NCBI RefSeq assembly: GCF_039542225.1
Contig: NZ_BAABHS010000038.1
Coordinates: forward strand, 10,376-74,375
Length of the DNA stretch: 64,000 nt
DNA from: Yinghuangia aomiensis
GTDB taxonomy: Bacteria > Actinomycetota > Actinomycetes > Streptomycetales > Streptomycetaceae
Reading direction: 5' to 3'
The position numbers and the translations under genes are program-made. The stretch's first letter is position 1; each line of letters starts with the position of its first letter. A model generated the notes under the pieces. The model worked only from the letters and a program-made list of their open reading frames with translations. It did not search any database and was not told where the DNA came from. Below are positions 1 to 8,482 of this stretch, piece after piece.

Positions 1-2
1 CA

Positions 3-779
3 CCAACTCCACGACGGCCGGCGGTAATATCGGTAAGGATCGCGTTGACCTTCGGCAGTGCCGTACGGGGCGGCCGTTTCACCCGCGGGCCTGACACCAC
101 GACCACCTCACATCTCGGACGTAGGCTGCCGGGACTCTCCGCAAGCTTGAAGATTGCCGGGGACGAACCTGCAGCCCCGTTGAGCGGTGCCGATGTCGCC
201 GAGGCTATCCGCGTCGCCTACGACCCCAGCATCGCGGGATATGTCAATCGATATGCCCCGGAGAGACGCGGTACATCCCCGAGTTGGGATGACGCCTGCC
301 CGACGGTTTCGGTTGACGACTGGGATCACTATCAGCACGAGACGGCGTGCTCCGTCACCTGGAGTTCGGCGAAGCGCTCCGGGGTCGCCGAACTCCCGGA
401 ACTGGTCGCCGAGGTGCTGCGGCCCGACGGCGCGCTGCTACGAAAGCGGATCACCCTCCTGTACAAGCAGCCCGACCACGGAAAGTATTCAGCCGCGGAT
501 CAGCGCGTTGACCGGGCGAAGCTGGCCATGCACGGCCTCCTCGTCACGGCCACAGCCAACGATCGCCACGCACTTGCCGCGGCAGACCGGATGCTCCAGG
601 AACTCCGAGTCTCGTCGCGGTTGTCGATACGCAGGGTGTTCGGTGCTCAGGCATCCGGATTCGCCGCATCGCTTCCGCTCGGAATTCTCGCGCCGGAGCA
701 TCTCAGTCCACCGCAATCGGCTCGCACGCCGACTGGTCGCCGTCGAAGGCGGCGCAGGGGCAGCGCGGCGTCCGTGTAG
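3..779 (+). CDS. SCO6880-family conjugation protein, C-terminal part (cut by window edge)
   Basis: The frame is open from the first bases of the window, so the gene begins outside it. The visible ~258 residues align end to end with the C-terminal half of the protein at 4165-5643. Shared blocks include RLPGL/RLPGI, VAYDPS/TAYDPS, WDHYQHE/WDHYRHD, SVTW, RKRITLLY/RKRVTLVY, FGAQA/YGAQA and ASLPLGI/AALPLGL. Both end in a poly-arginine tail. SCO6880-family proteins are N-terminally membrane-anchored parts of actinobacterial type IV secretion-like conjugation loci. This is therefore a tandem paralogue at the head of the operon. An internal TTG at 45 could be read as a start, but homology continues upstream of it, so I treat the gene as partial rather than short. 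Confidence 0.75.
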   Translation, partial: PTPRRPAVISVRIALTFGSAVRGGRFTRGPDTTTTSHLGRRLPGLSASLKIAGDEPAAPLSGADVAEAIRVAYDPSIAGYVNRYAPERRGTSPSWDDACPTVSVDDWDHYQHETACSVTWSSAKRSGVAELPELVAEVLRPDGALLRKRITLLYKQPDHGKYSAADQRVDRAKLAMHGLLVTATANDRHALAAADRMLQELRVSSRLSIRRVFGAQASGFAASLPLGILAPEHLSPPQSARTPTGRRRRRRRGSAASV

Positions 780-899
780 GGCACCGGCACCGCCGCACCA
801 GTAGAGAATTCTCCCGCTGCCCACGGACGACGCCGACGAATGGAAGGCAGCTTCCGGCGGAGAACGGGAATCTCGATAAGGATCGTTCTGGAGGGTTCC

Positions 900-1271
900 A
901 TGTCGGGCCTCATCATTCACGTTTCCAATCATCTGTTCTCGATGTTTCCAGCCGATGGAACCGGCGGCGGGACGGGAACCGGGACGGGAACCAACACTCC
1001 CTTGGCACCGAGCGATACGGTCGACATCGGGGGAAACTTCATGACGAAGCTCAAAGATCTTCTTGGCTGGGCAAGGCTCATCGCATGGTCCGTTGCTGGT
1101 GTCTCGTGGCTGGGGGTCGGCGGCATGATGGCCTCGTCGTGGTTGACCGGGAAAGGATTCCAGGCACTCGGAAGAGCCGGATGGGTCGCTGGCGGAACGC
1201 TACTGATTGGCGGGTCGGTGGAATTGGTCAATGCTTTTCTGGTATCCAGTCCCTCGCCAGCTACGAAGTAG
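900..1271 (+). CDS. small two-helix membrane protein of the conjugation operon
   Basis: 123 residues. ATG 900 is preceded by GGAGGG about 7 bases upstream, better than the ATG at 840. Residues ~20-32 form a Gly/Thr repeat, followed by a short amphipathic segment (MTKLKDLLGWARL) and two hydrophobic helices at about 57-80 and 92-112. The size and topology resemble the small VirB2/VirB3-like or pilin-like membrane proteins that sit in this position in actinobacterial type IV loci. There is no sequence motif to prove that. The gene lies between the SCO6880-like gene and the bitopic protein at 1298 and is surely cotranscribed. Confidence 0.6.
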   Translation: MSGLIIHVSNHLFSMFPADGTGGGTGTGTGTNTPLAPSDTVDIGGNFMTKLKDLLGWARLIAWSVAGVSWLGVGGMMASSWLTGKGFQALGRAGWVAGGTLLIGGSVELVNAFLVSSPSPATK

Positions 1272-1297
1272 CGGCAGGTGCTTGACGGAGATCATGT

Positions 1298-2092
1298 ATG
1301 TCCCGCTTTCGAAGGACGCTCACCAGGCGTCCGGTGCACAACGAGGACCCCTTCAGATCTCGCGGGTTCCTTATATCCGCAGGATTTCTGGCTGTCGTTG
1401 TGGTTCTGGGAATTGCCACGTTCGTGTCCAGCCGCAGGGGCGCCGAGCCACCTTCCTCCCGAGGCTACGCCGGGTCGAATTCCCCGGTACCCGCTGCTTC
1501 GCCGCCGACCGATACGCAGGCGGCGCCGTCGCTCCCCACAATCAACACTGCGTCCCCTTGCCCCACAACGCCGCCGAGCGATCGAGCGGTTCCCGTGGCA
1601 CCGCCTGGGGGCATCATCTGGTCCCAGTTCCAGGGCGAGTTCGTGCCGTATTCGGACACGGCGGGCCCTGCCCGCCGGAAAGACGACGTGGTGCGATGCT
1701 TCGCACACACCCCCACCGGCGCCCTGATCGCGGTGGTTCAGATCAGCGTCAGGTTGACTGTTTCGCGCGACCGACGCTCCGTGTTAATGCAATCGGCGAC
1801 CGGCACACAACGGGACCAGGCGCTGGCTGCACCGACGACGGCTCCTCGGCAACCCCAGGCCTCGGGCGAACTGACCGGTTTCCAGTTCCTGAGCTACACC
1901 GACGACGCCGCGACGCTCATGCTTGTCCGCACGTCGTCCGGCGGACTCACCACCGCTTCCCTGTATGCCGTGAGTTGGAGCGACGGCGATTGGAAGCTCC
2001 AGGTACAGCCTGACGGATCAGCAGCCGTGATGACCGAGCGGGACACACAACCGGCGGGGGTAATTGGCTGGTCTCCGGAGGGTGCGCGGTGA
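1298..2092 (+). CDS. bitopic membrane protein of the conjugation operon (VirB8/TcpC-like position)
   Basis: 264 residues: a short basic cytoplasmic N-terminus, one transmembrane helix at about 23-45 (GFLISAGFLAVVVVLGI), a Pro/Ala/Ser-rich linker to about residue 100, then an extracytoplasmic globular domain with alternating strands (IAVVQISVRLTV; TLMLVRTSS; ASLYAVSWSDGDWKLQV). The WSDGDWKLQV signature is typical of the outer domain of Streptomyces conjugation proteins in this slot. The layout matches the VirB8/TcpC class, which bridges the inner membrane and the channel. That role is inferred from topology and synteny. The stop overlaps the next start (GTGA at 2089-2092), implying translational coupling. 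Confidence 0.6.
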   Translation: MSRFRRTLTRRPVHNEDPFRSRGFLISAGFLAVVVVLGIATFVSSRRGAEPPSSRGYAGSNSPVPAASPPTDTQAAPSLPTINTASPCPTTPPSDRAVPVAPPGGIIWSQFQGEFVPYSDTAGPARRKDDVVRCFAHTPTGALIAVVQISVRLTVSRDRRSVLMQSATGTQRDQALAAPTTAPRQPQASGELTGFQFLSYTDDAATLMLVRTSSGGLTTASLYAVSWSDGDWKLQVQPDGSAAVMTERDTQPAGVIGWSPEGAR

Positions 2093-4146
2093 CGCGAACG
2101 TCGGTGAGGTTTCGTCCCTCGCTCCGCAGACTCGGCGAGGTGTTTCTGCTCGTCCTCGTCGTGGGATTTCTCATGGGGGGCGCCGCTTCAGCCGCGTCTG
2201 CTCAGGAAAATAGTCGGTCAATACCGGCATTATTGCCAATGGGAAATTGCGGCCAGCCCTCCGGGTCTGGAGGTGAGCTTCCTCTCAACGAGAACGAATC
2301 AGCGTACGGGAGTGACAGGGATGTTTGCGACCTGGCGAATGACTATAAGAATTGGGGCAAGACTGCTGGTACCGGTTGCGACGGGTGGGGGGAGCCGGCC
2401 GGGTTTTGCGAGAACTACGCCGCCGATGAGGACAAGGCGGAACCCAACTGGCTGACCGCGTTTCCCGACTGGTGCCAGTGGCAGGTCTTCCAGCTGGCGG
2501 GGGACGTCTACACCTGGTGGACCGAGGCGAAGGATCCCGTGCTGCTGGACGGTGGCAAGATCCGTGCCAGTGTCACCGACGTCAGCGGCGGTACTGCGAT
2601 CGTCGTCGTCGCGCTGTGGACGGGCGGAGTCATGGTCGCCTGCATCCGCCTGGCGATCCGTCGTGACGGGACACCCGCCAAAGACATGGTCAAATCGGGC
2701 CTGTTGGTCGTGGGGGCGTCCGGATTCGCCGTTCCCGCTGCCGATCTGCTGGTCCGCTTGTCGCGGTCGTTCTCCGATTCCTACGTCGTGCGGATCCTCG
2801 GTGCTCCGGGTGAAACCACCGGGGATGCCTCGACGGTCCTCAAGCGATCCACCGTCGGAATGCTGGATGCGGTGGACAGTGGAAGCGGCTTCTCCCTCAA
2901 GGAGATTCTCGCCGGAATCGTGTTGGTATTCATTTCCTTTGTCCTCTACATCTACATGGTCGCCAGGTATTTCCTCATCCTGTACTGGGTCGGGACAATG
3001 CCGCTGATGGCCGCCGCGGCCTCACTGGGGGAATCCGGGAGACAGGCGTTCAGGCAGCAGATCATACGCATGGTCATCTGGATCCTCCTACCGGACTTCA
3101 TGATGGTGATCTTCGTTCTGGGCCATCAGGAGATCGTCGCGAATGCGCAGGAAACCGGCGCCGGAACCGGTGGCCCCGACCAGTGGCGCGGCCTCATATT
3201 GATGGCTCTCGTGACCCTGGTGGGACCGGCGACCCTCAGAGCTGCTGCGCCTTTCATGTCGCCCGCGGCGGGGTCGAGCGGAACGAATTTCGCAGCCGTG
3301 CGTGCGGGGATGGCCGTCGGCGCAGTGTCGTTGGCCGGTGCCGCCTACGTCGCCAGGAGGGCTGCGCCGCATGTGATTTCGGGCGCGGGGAATTCGCTCC
3401 GCGCAGTCCGCGCGGGCGCGGCGGAAACCGCCAGAGCCATCTCCGTCGGCACCGGTGGGCGGCCTGCGACAGGGGCCGCCGGCGGACAGGGCTCGCCTGA
3501 CCGACCCGAAGGCCCAGGAAGCGATCCCCGCGACGGGGGATCCGGACCGACCGGGGGCGGAGGCGCACCAGGACCGAACACCGATGACCCCGCAGGCACC
3601 GGCGGTGGGTCCGCGGATCTCGACAACGGCGTCGAGCCGGGTCCCGACGGCGCCGGTCGGGGCGCGGATGGCAGCCTCCCCGGTTCGGTCGACAGCCCAA
3701 ACGGCGGTGCCGGCGGAGGCGCCGTGCCGCCGGTGCACGAACGCTGGGCGCCCCCAGAGTCCTTGACCCGACTCGACCGGCGCACCGTCGACCAGCAGTT
3801 CCCGAACCAGCCCGTGGGCTTCGGCGCTCGCGCCGTCGATTTCATCCACAAGGACATCGCAGCAGGCCCCAATTCGTATCCCGGCGGCCCGGACGCGAGT
3901 TCGGCCACCGCACGCGCCCGCGACGCCGCCCAAGCCGCCTTGGGTGCTTCCCCTGCCTCACCCGCCACCGCCACCTTGATGCCGACGGTTCTCAATTACG
4001 CCGACCGGCTGAGCCAGGGCCAGATTCGCCGGCCGGCCAGTTTGGCAGATGTGGTGCGCGAGGAAGCCAACGGGTCGCTGGGCGAATATCTCGACCGCCT
4101 GGCAGACGGTCCCCCGGGAAGCCGGACTGTGCAACCCCCCAACTGA
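2089..4146 (+). CDS. polytopic membrane protein, VirB6/TrbL-like channel component
   Basis: 685 residues. A cleavable signal or first helix (about 17-38) ends in Ala-rich sequence, then comes a Cys-containing extracytoplasmic segment (NCGQ, VCDL, GCDGW, FCENY, WCQW). At least six hydrophobic helices follow between about 160 and 445, for example AIVVVALWTGGVMVACI, LLVVGASGFAVPAADLL and IVLVFISFVLYIYMVARY. The last ~230 residues are Gly/Pro/Asp-rich with a small conserved end. A long central polytopic core with a disordered tail is the plan of VirB6/TrbL-type inner-membrane channel proteins. The GTG start overlaps the previous stop. Function is inferred from topology and its place before the SCO6880-family and ATPase genes. 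Confidence 0.65.
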   Translation: MTRTSVRFRPSLRRLGEVFLLVLVVGFLMGGAASAASAQENSRSIPALLPMGNCGQPSGSGGELPLNENESAYGSDRDVCDLANDYKNWGKTAGTGCDGWGEPAGFCENYAADEDKAEPNWLTAFPDWCQWQVFQLAGDVYTWWTEAKDPVLLDGGKIRASVTDVSGGTAIVVVALWTGGVMVACIRLAIRRDGTPAKDMVKSGLLVVGASGFAVPAADLLVRLSRSFSDSYVVRILGAPGETTGDASTVLKRSTVGMLDAVDSGSGFSLKEILAGIVLVFISFVLYIYMVARYFLILYWVGTMPLMAAAASLGESGRQAFRQQIIRMVIWILLPDFMMVIFVLGHQEIVANAQETGAGTGGPDQWRGLILMALVTLVGPATLRAAAPFMSPAAGSSGTNFAAVRAGMAVGAVSLAGAAYVARRAAPHVISGAGNSLRAVRAGAAETARAISVGTGGRPATGAAGGQGSPDRPEGPGSDPRDGGSGPTGGGGAPGPNTDDPAGTGGGSADLDNGVEPGPDGAGRGADGSLPGSVDSPNGGAGGGAVPPVHERWAPPESLTRLDRRTVDQQFPNQPVGFGARAVDFIHKDIAAGPNSYPGGPDASSATARARDAAQAALGASPASPATATLMPTVLNYADRLSQGQIRRPASLADVVREEANGSLGEYLDRLADGPPGSRTVQPPN

Positions 4147-4164
4147 TAAGGAAGGAGGAACCCG

Positions 4165-5643
4165 GTGCCGGAATCCGAAATCCGAACCTACGGCAATTGG
4201 CGCAAGCCGTCCTCACCGGGCATCGGCCGCCTGGGCCTGGGCGGGACCATGGTTCTGCTGGGTGGAATGGCCGTCGTTAGCCTGACATTTATGGCGTCCC
4301 GCGCCCTCGGAGTACTCCTGGGCATCATCATGCTGCTGATACTGGCACCACTTCAGGTCCGGGATCAGCATGGGCGCAACGGGTTGCAGTGGCTGGGCTC
4401 GCGAATGGCGTGGTTCCGTGGACTGACACTCGGCCAACACCTCTACCGCGCAGGCCCCATCGGGCTACTGCCCAATGGTGGCTGCAGTCCGCCCGGCCTC
4501 TTGGCCGGTGTCACGCTGCACGAGGCCGTCGACGGGTACGGAGCCCCTTTCGCTTTGGTGGTCCACCCGGCAACAGGCCACTACTCGGTCGTGCTGAGTT
4601 GTACTGCCGACGGCGCATCACTGGTGGATCAGGCGCAGGTCGACGTATGGGTTGCCTATTGGGGCCAGTGGCTTGCCTCATTGGCTTACGAACCGAGGCT
4701 TGTCGCCGCCGCGGCAACGATCGAAGCGGCTCCGGACACCGGCGAGCGGTTGCGGAGAGAAGTCATCGGCAACATCAATTCGCTGGCTCCGGAAATCGCC
4801 CGGGACGTCCTTGCGGATGTGATGCGTGAATATCCCGTCGGCTCCGCGGAGATCACCACATGGGTGACGCTGACCTACGCCGCCGAAGGCAAGCACAACG
4901 AGCAGCGGACACCCGGTCAGATCGGTGACGAGATCGGACTGCGGCTGCCGGGGATCATCGACGGATTGATCATGACCGGTGCGGGACCTGCCGAGCCTGC
5001 GACCGTAGGCGAGTTGGTGGAGATGGTCCGTACTGCTTACGACCCTTCGGTCAGCGCGGACGTGGGCTTCTCGCGCGAGACGAGCGTGGACTGGGAGAAC
5101 GCGGGACCGATCGGCGCTGTCGAGGCATGGGACCACTACCGGCACGACGGGGCCCACTCGGTCACCTGGACCATGACCGAAGCACCACGGGGCGAAGTGT
5201 TCTCTGGCGTGCTGACGCGCTTGGTCGCGCCACACCCCGACATCGTGCGGAAGCGGGTCACTCTCGTCTACCGGCCGCACAGCCCTGGCGACTCCGCACG
5301 GCTCGTCGAGCGCGACCGCAAGGACGCCCTGTACAAGGCACAGCAATCACGTCTCGGTCAGGCCAGGGACTCGGTCGAATTGAGTGCCGCGAGTCAGTCC
5401 GCACGGGAAGAAGCGGTCGGCGCGGGGCTCGTCCGCTTCGCGCTGTTGCTGACCGCCACGGTTCTCGACGGCGACGACATGCCCAAAGCCGGCGCTGCGG
5501 TCGACAACCTGGCGGCGACCGCCCGGATTCGCCTTCGTCGCGCATATGGGGCACAGGCCATGGCTTTTGCCGCGGCACTGCCACTGGGCCTGGTGCTCGG
5601 CGATCACCTGCGCGTTCCGCGGAAGGTGCGGCGCAGACGGTGA
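4165..5643 (+). CDS. SCO6880-family membrane-anchored conjugation protein
   Basis: 492 residues, GTG start behind a strong AAGGAGG. Two adjacent hydrophobic helices lie at about 22-64 (LGGTMVLLGGMAVVSL; VLLGIIMLLILAPL), followed by a cytoplasmic region resembling the N-terminal part of VirB4/TraC-type proteins without a nucleotide-binding site. The C-terminal 250 residues match the truncated paralogue at the left edge. SCO6880-family proteins with PrgI-like membrane anchors normally precede a separate TraC-like ATPase, as here, so the pair may act as a split VirB3/VirB4 unit. The tail is RKVRRRR. The ATPase start lies 55 bases downstream. Confidence 0.8.
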   Translation: MPESEIRTYGNWRKPSSPGIGRLGLGGTMVLLGGMAVVSLTFMASRALGVLLGIIMLLILAPLQVRDQHGRNGLQWLGSRMAWFRGLTLGQHLYRAGPIGLLPNGGCSPPGLLAGVTLHEAVDGYGAPFALVVHPATGHYSVVLSCTADGASLVDQAQVDVWVAYWGQWLASLAYEPRLVAAAATIEAAPDTGERLRREVIGNINSLAPEIARDVLADVMREYPVGSAEITTWVTLTYAAEGKHNEQRTPGQIGDEIGLRLPGIIDGLIMTGAGPAEPATVGELVEMVRTAYDPSVSADVGFSRETSVDWENAGPIGAVEAWDHYRHDGAHSVTWTMTEAPRGEVFSGVLTRLVAPHPDIVRKRVTLVYRPHSPGDSARLVERDRKDALYKAQQSRLGQARDSVELSAASQSAREEAVGAGLVRFALLLTATVLDGDDMPKAGAAVDNLAATARIRLRRAYGAQAMAFAAALPLGLVLGDHLRVPRKVRRRR

Positions 5644-5698
5644 CGCACCGACCGCTCGGCGGTTCGAAGAAGACGAGACAACGAAGAGGGGCGAGGTC

Positions 5699-7264
5699 GT
5701 GTTCGGATATGAATCCAGGCCGCGTGGGGACCGGGCGTCGGCCTCCGAAGCCGCGCACGCAGGGCCGCGGGTGCCGGACGCGGCGCAGCGGGGGGATCCC
5801 TCGAAGCAGCGCGGATTGCGGCGAGTTGCAGGGCAATCTCAAGCTCCGAGCCCGCGTGGCTGGACCGGCTGGGGACGCGGGCGGACGTCACACGTCGAGG
5901 CACCCGTCGAATGGCGCGGGACCAGCGTGCAGGTCTGTGGTTTGTGGCCCTTCGGCGCGGGCGCGGGAATCCCCGTGATCGGCGTGCCGGTCGGCCGGTC
6001 GCTGATCAGCGGAGCCTCGCTTTGCTGCGATCCGATCAGCTGGTTCCAGCGCGCGAACCTCATTCTGAACCCGAGTGAGTTCATCCTGGGGAAGCCGGGA
6101 TTGGGCAAATCAACTCTGGTTCGACGCCAGGCGCTGGGGCTTGCCGGATACGGAGTGAACCCTCTGATCTTCGGTGACCTCAAACCCGACTACGTCGATC
6201 TGGTGCGGGCGTTGGGCGGCCAGGTCATCACCCTGGGGCGGGGGCGCGGCAGCCTCAACGTCCTCGACCCGGGCGAAGCAACGATGGCGGCGCAGCGTCT
6301 CACGGGCGACGCGCGGCGCGCACTCATCGCCGATGTCCACGGTCGCCGCGTCATCACGGTGGCGTCGTTGCTGACGATCCTGCGCCAGAACCCCGTGACG
6401 GACCGTGAAGAAACGGTGCTCGACGTCGCGTTGCGCCTTCTGGACGAACGCCTGGGGCGCACTCCGGTGATGAGTGATCTCCTGGATGTCATCCGCCAGG
6501 CGCCCGACGAACTGCGCACAGCCGTCTTGGACCGTGGCGACATGGCTCGATACCGGGACATCGTGGAACCTGTGGAAGCCTCGCTGGTAGGGCTCCTCGA
6601 CAGCGGACGCCTCGGAGGCATGTTCTCCCGTCCGACGTCGGAACCGATGCAGCACGACCGGCCGGTCTGCTTCGACGTCTCGAGTATCGACGACTCGGAA
6701 ACCCAGGTTCAGGCTGCGGCACTGCTGGCCTGCTGGAGTTACGGCTTCGGCGCCGTCTCTGTCGCCCAAGCCCTCGCTGACGCGGGACTTGAGCCACAGC
6801 GGCACTACTTCGTGATCCTCGACGAACTCTGGCGTGTGCTCCGGGCCGGACGTGGGCTTGTCGACCGCGTGGATGCACTGACACGGCTCAACCGCCAACG
6901 CGGTGTCGGAGTCGCGATGATCACGCACACCATGGCGGACCTCTTGGCCCTCGGTGCCGAAGAAGACCGCATGAAGGCCAAAGGCTTCGTCGAGCGTGCC
7001 GGCATGGTCATCTGTGGTGGGTTGCCCGCTGCGGAGATGCCGGAGTTGACCCAAGTGGTCGGCATGACCACGGCGGAACAGCGCATGGTCACCGACTGGG
7101 CCACACCGCCGGCCTGGGACACCCGAGCAGACCGCAAGGCTCCTCCGCCCGGGCTGGGCAAGTTCATGGTGAAAGTCGGTGGCCGGCCGGGAATCCCGGT
7201 GCGCGTGGAGCTTACCCGTGCCGAGTTGTCCATCAACGACACGAATCGCCGGTGGGTGCGGTGA
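5699..7264 (+). CDS. TraC/VirB4-like type IV secretion ATPase
   Basis: 521 residues from GTG 5699, which has GAGG spaced well upstream. The frame is also open back to 5546, but that stretch overlaps the previous gene. Walker A is GKPGLGKST at about residue 130, Walker B with the catalytic acid is HYFVILDELW at about 370, and RMVTDWATPP near the end is typical of this ATPase group. The first ~80 residues are Arg/Ala/Gly-rich and probably disordered. The protein should be the cytoplasmic motor that energises conjugative transfer or protein export through the membrane complex encoded around it. It overlaps the next gene by GTGA. Confidence 0.85.
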   Translation: MFGYESRPRGDRASASEAAHAGPRVPDAAQRGDPSKQRGLRRVAGQSQAPSPRGWTGWGRGRTSHVEAPVEWRGTSVQVCGLWPFGAGAGIPVIGVPVGRSLISGASLCCDPISWFQRANLILNPSEFILGKPGLGKSTLVRRQALGLAGYGVNPLIFGDLKPDYVDLVRALGGQVITLGRGRGSLNVLDPGEATMAAQRLTGDARRALIADVHGRRVITVASLLTILRQNPVTDREETVLDVALRLLDERLGRTPVMSDLLDVIRQAPDELRTAVLDRGDMARYRDIVEPVEASLVGLLDSGRLGGMFSRPTSEPMQHDRPVCFDVSSIDDSETQVQAAALLACWSYGFGAVSVAQALADAGLEPQRHYFVILDELWRVLRAGRGLVDRVDALTRLNRQRGVGVAMITHTMADLLALGAEEDRMKAKGFVERAGMVICGGLPAAEMPELTQVVGMTTAEQRMVTDWATPPAWDTRADRKAPPPGLGKFMVKVGGRPGIPVRVELTRAELSINDTNRRWVR

Positions 7265-8139
7265 GCAATGTCGGAGCAACACGTCCCGGCTTGCCGTGCC
7301 GACGTACGGCGGTACGGACCTTGCGGTGTCTGCTCGGGATGCTCGCGGCCGTACTGACGCTGTCGTGGGTCGTGACACCCGCACCCGCATTCGCGGGCGA
7401 CCCGGAGGGCCTGCGGGTCTACGGGGATAACTGCCTCATCGTTCCGGAGGATATATGGGGCGTCACCTTCCATTATTACTGCGCAATACCCGACACGATG
7501 GATCAATGGAACCAGTGGACTGCTTCGGACGCACAGTACGTGCCCGACGGTGAGCCGAAGACAAATCTCGATATTACACCGCCGAAATGTCGTGCCGCAT
7601 CGGTCCCTTCTTGCTCGAAAGGATCGATGATGAAGTGGATGCAGGATGTGGGGACGGTAGCCGACCTGCACGAGAACCCATGCGACGGACTCCCCGCAAA
7701 ATGGCGAAGCCTTTGCGTGAGCCCGGTCGGCCAAAACCCATGCCTTTCGGCGAAGTCGGATATGGCGCGAAATAAATGCCAGCAGCACTACCCCGGCTTC
7801 AAGCAATTGACACCCGGCCAGCTGAGCCCTGACGAGAGCTGTCAGAATCTCACAGGTGGCGACCGCCAAAAGTGCCTTCTCGCGCTCGGCCCGAGTCAGA
7901 CAAAAAGCGAGGGGGCTGACATCGAGCTGCAGGATGGTCTCCAGGAAGGGCTCGGCTGGCTGCTGCTCGCCGCCTGCACCGCGTGCTTTGTCGGAGTTTT
8001 GCTGACCGGTGCCGGCATGGCCGGCGCCTGGTACACCGGAAACCCCGCCCTCGTTCATTTCACCCGGTTGGGCTGGGTAATTCTCGCGGCGATCGGTGTC
8101 GGATCCGCCTCCGGTGTCGCCTCGATATTCCTGCTGTGA
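7261..8139 (+). CDS. exported, cysteine-rich membrane-anchored protein of the conjugation operon
   Basis: 292 residues. A signal sequence (about 24-45, ending PAPAFA) is followed by an extracytoplasmic domain with many cysteines (NCLIV, YYCAI, KCRAAS, SCSK, PCDG, LCVS, PCLS, KCQQ, SCQN, KCLL), then two C-terminal helices (LLLAACTACFVGVLLTG; LGWVILAAIGVGSASGV). The cysteine pairs suggest a disulphide-stabilised outer domain held in the membrane by its C-terminus. No enzyme motif is visible. Start GTG 7261 overlaps the stop of the ATPase gene, so it belongs to the same translational unit. A cell-surface or channel-assembly role is inferred from position only. Confidence 0.65.
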   Translation: MSNVGATRPGLPCRRTAVRTLRCLLGMLAAVLTLSWVVTPAPAFAGDPEGLRVYGDNCLIVPEDIWGVTFHYYCAIPDTMDQWNQWTASDAQYVPDGEPKTNLDITPPKCRAASVPSCSKGSMMKWMQDVGTVADLHENPCDGLPAKWRSLCVSPVGQNPCLSAKSDMARNKCQQHYPGFKQLTPGQLSPDESCQNLTGGDRQKCLLALGPSQTKSEGADIELQDGLQEGLGWLLLAACTACFVGVLLTGAGMAGAWYTGNPALVHFTRLGWVILAAIGVGSASGVASIFLL

Positions 8140-8181
8140 AGCATTTCGACGGATACATTACCGGCATGATGGGAGTGGAAC

Positions 8182-8472
8182 GTGGCTGACGGCGACAACC
8201 CTGCAGACATGCTTGCCGAGATGGCCAGTGAAAGCATCAAGGATGTGGCACAAAGCAAAAATCTGAGGAAAATGGTTCGCGACGTCACCAGCGTCGGCTT
8301 CAGGAGCGTCAGGGCTCTTGCTTCTCGGGTCAGGAAGAATAACTTGGCCTACCGCGTCACCCCCCGTGCGGACACGTCCCAAAAAATTGAGGTCCAACAG
8401 GGATACAGCGAGATCGTATCCGAGAGGATGCAGCCCAGGAGGTCCGAGTCCGAGTATGCCCTATGGGACTAG
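8182..8472 (+). CDS. small charged hypothetical protein in the conjugation operon
   Basis: 96 residues from GTG 8182, preceded by GGAG. The protein is soluble and helical, with an acidic N-terminus and a basic middle (residues ~28-60). It has no membrane segment, cysteines or recognised motif. It lies 42 bases after the exported membrane protein and ends 10 bases before the transglycosylase gene, so it is cotranscribed with the secretion genes. I do not recognise the family. It could be an accessory or regulatory subunit. Confidence 0.5.
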   Translation: MADGDNPADMLAEMASESIKDVAQSKNLRKMVRDVTSVGFRSVRALASRVRKNNLAYRVTPRADTSQKIEVQQGYSEIVSERMQPRRSESEYALWD

Positions 8473-8482
8473 AGGCAGAATA

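Noticed and set aside
6110..7390. 426-residue minus frame opposite the TraC-like ATPase
   Set aside because: The + strand has Walker A and B and start/stop overlaps; the antisense frame has no motifs.
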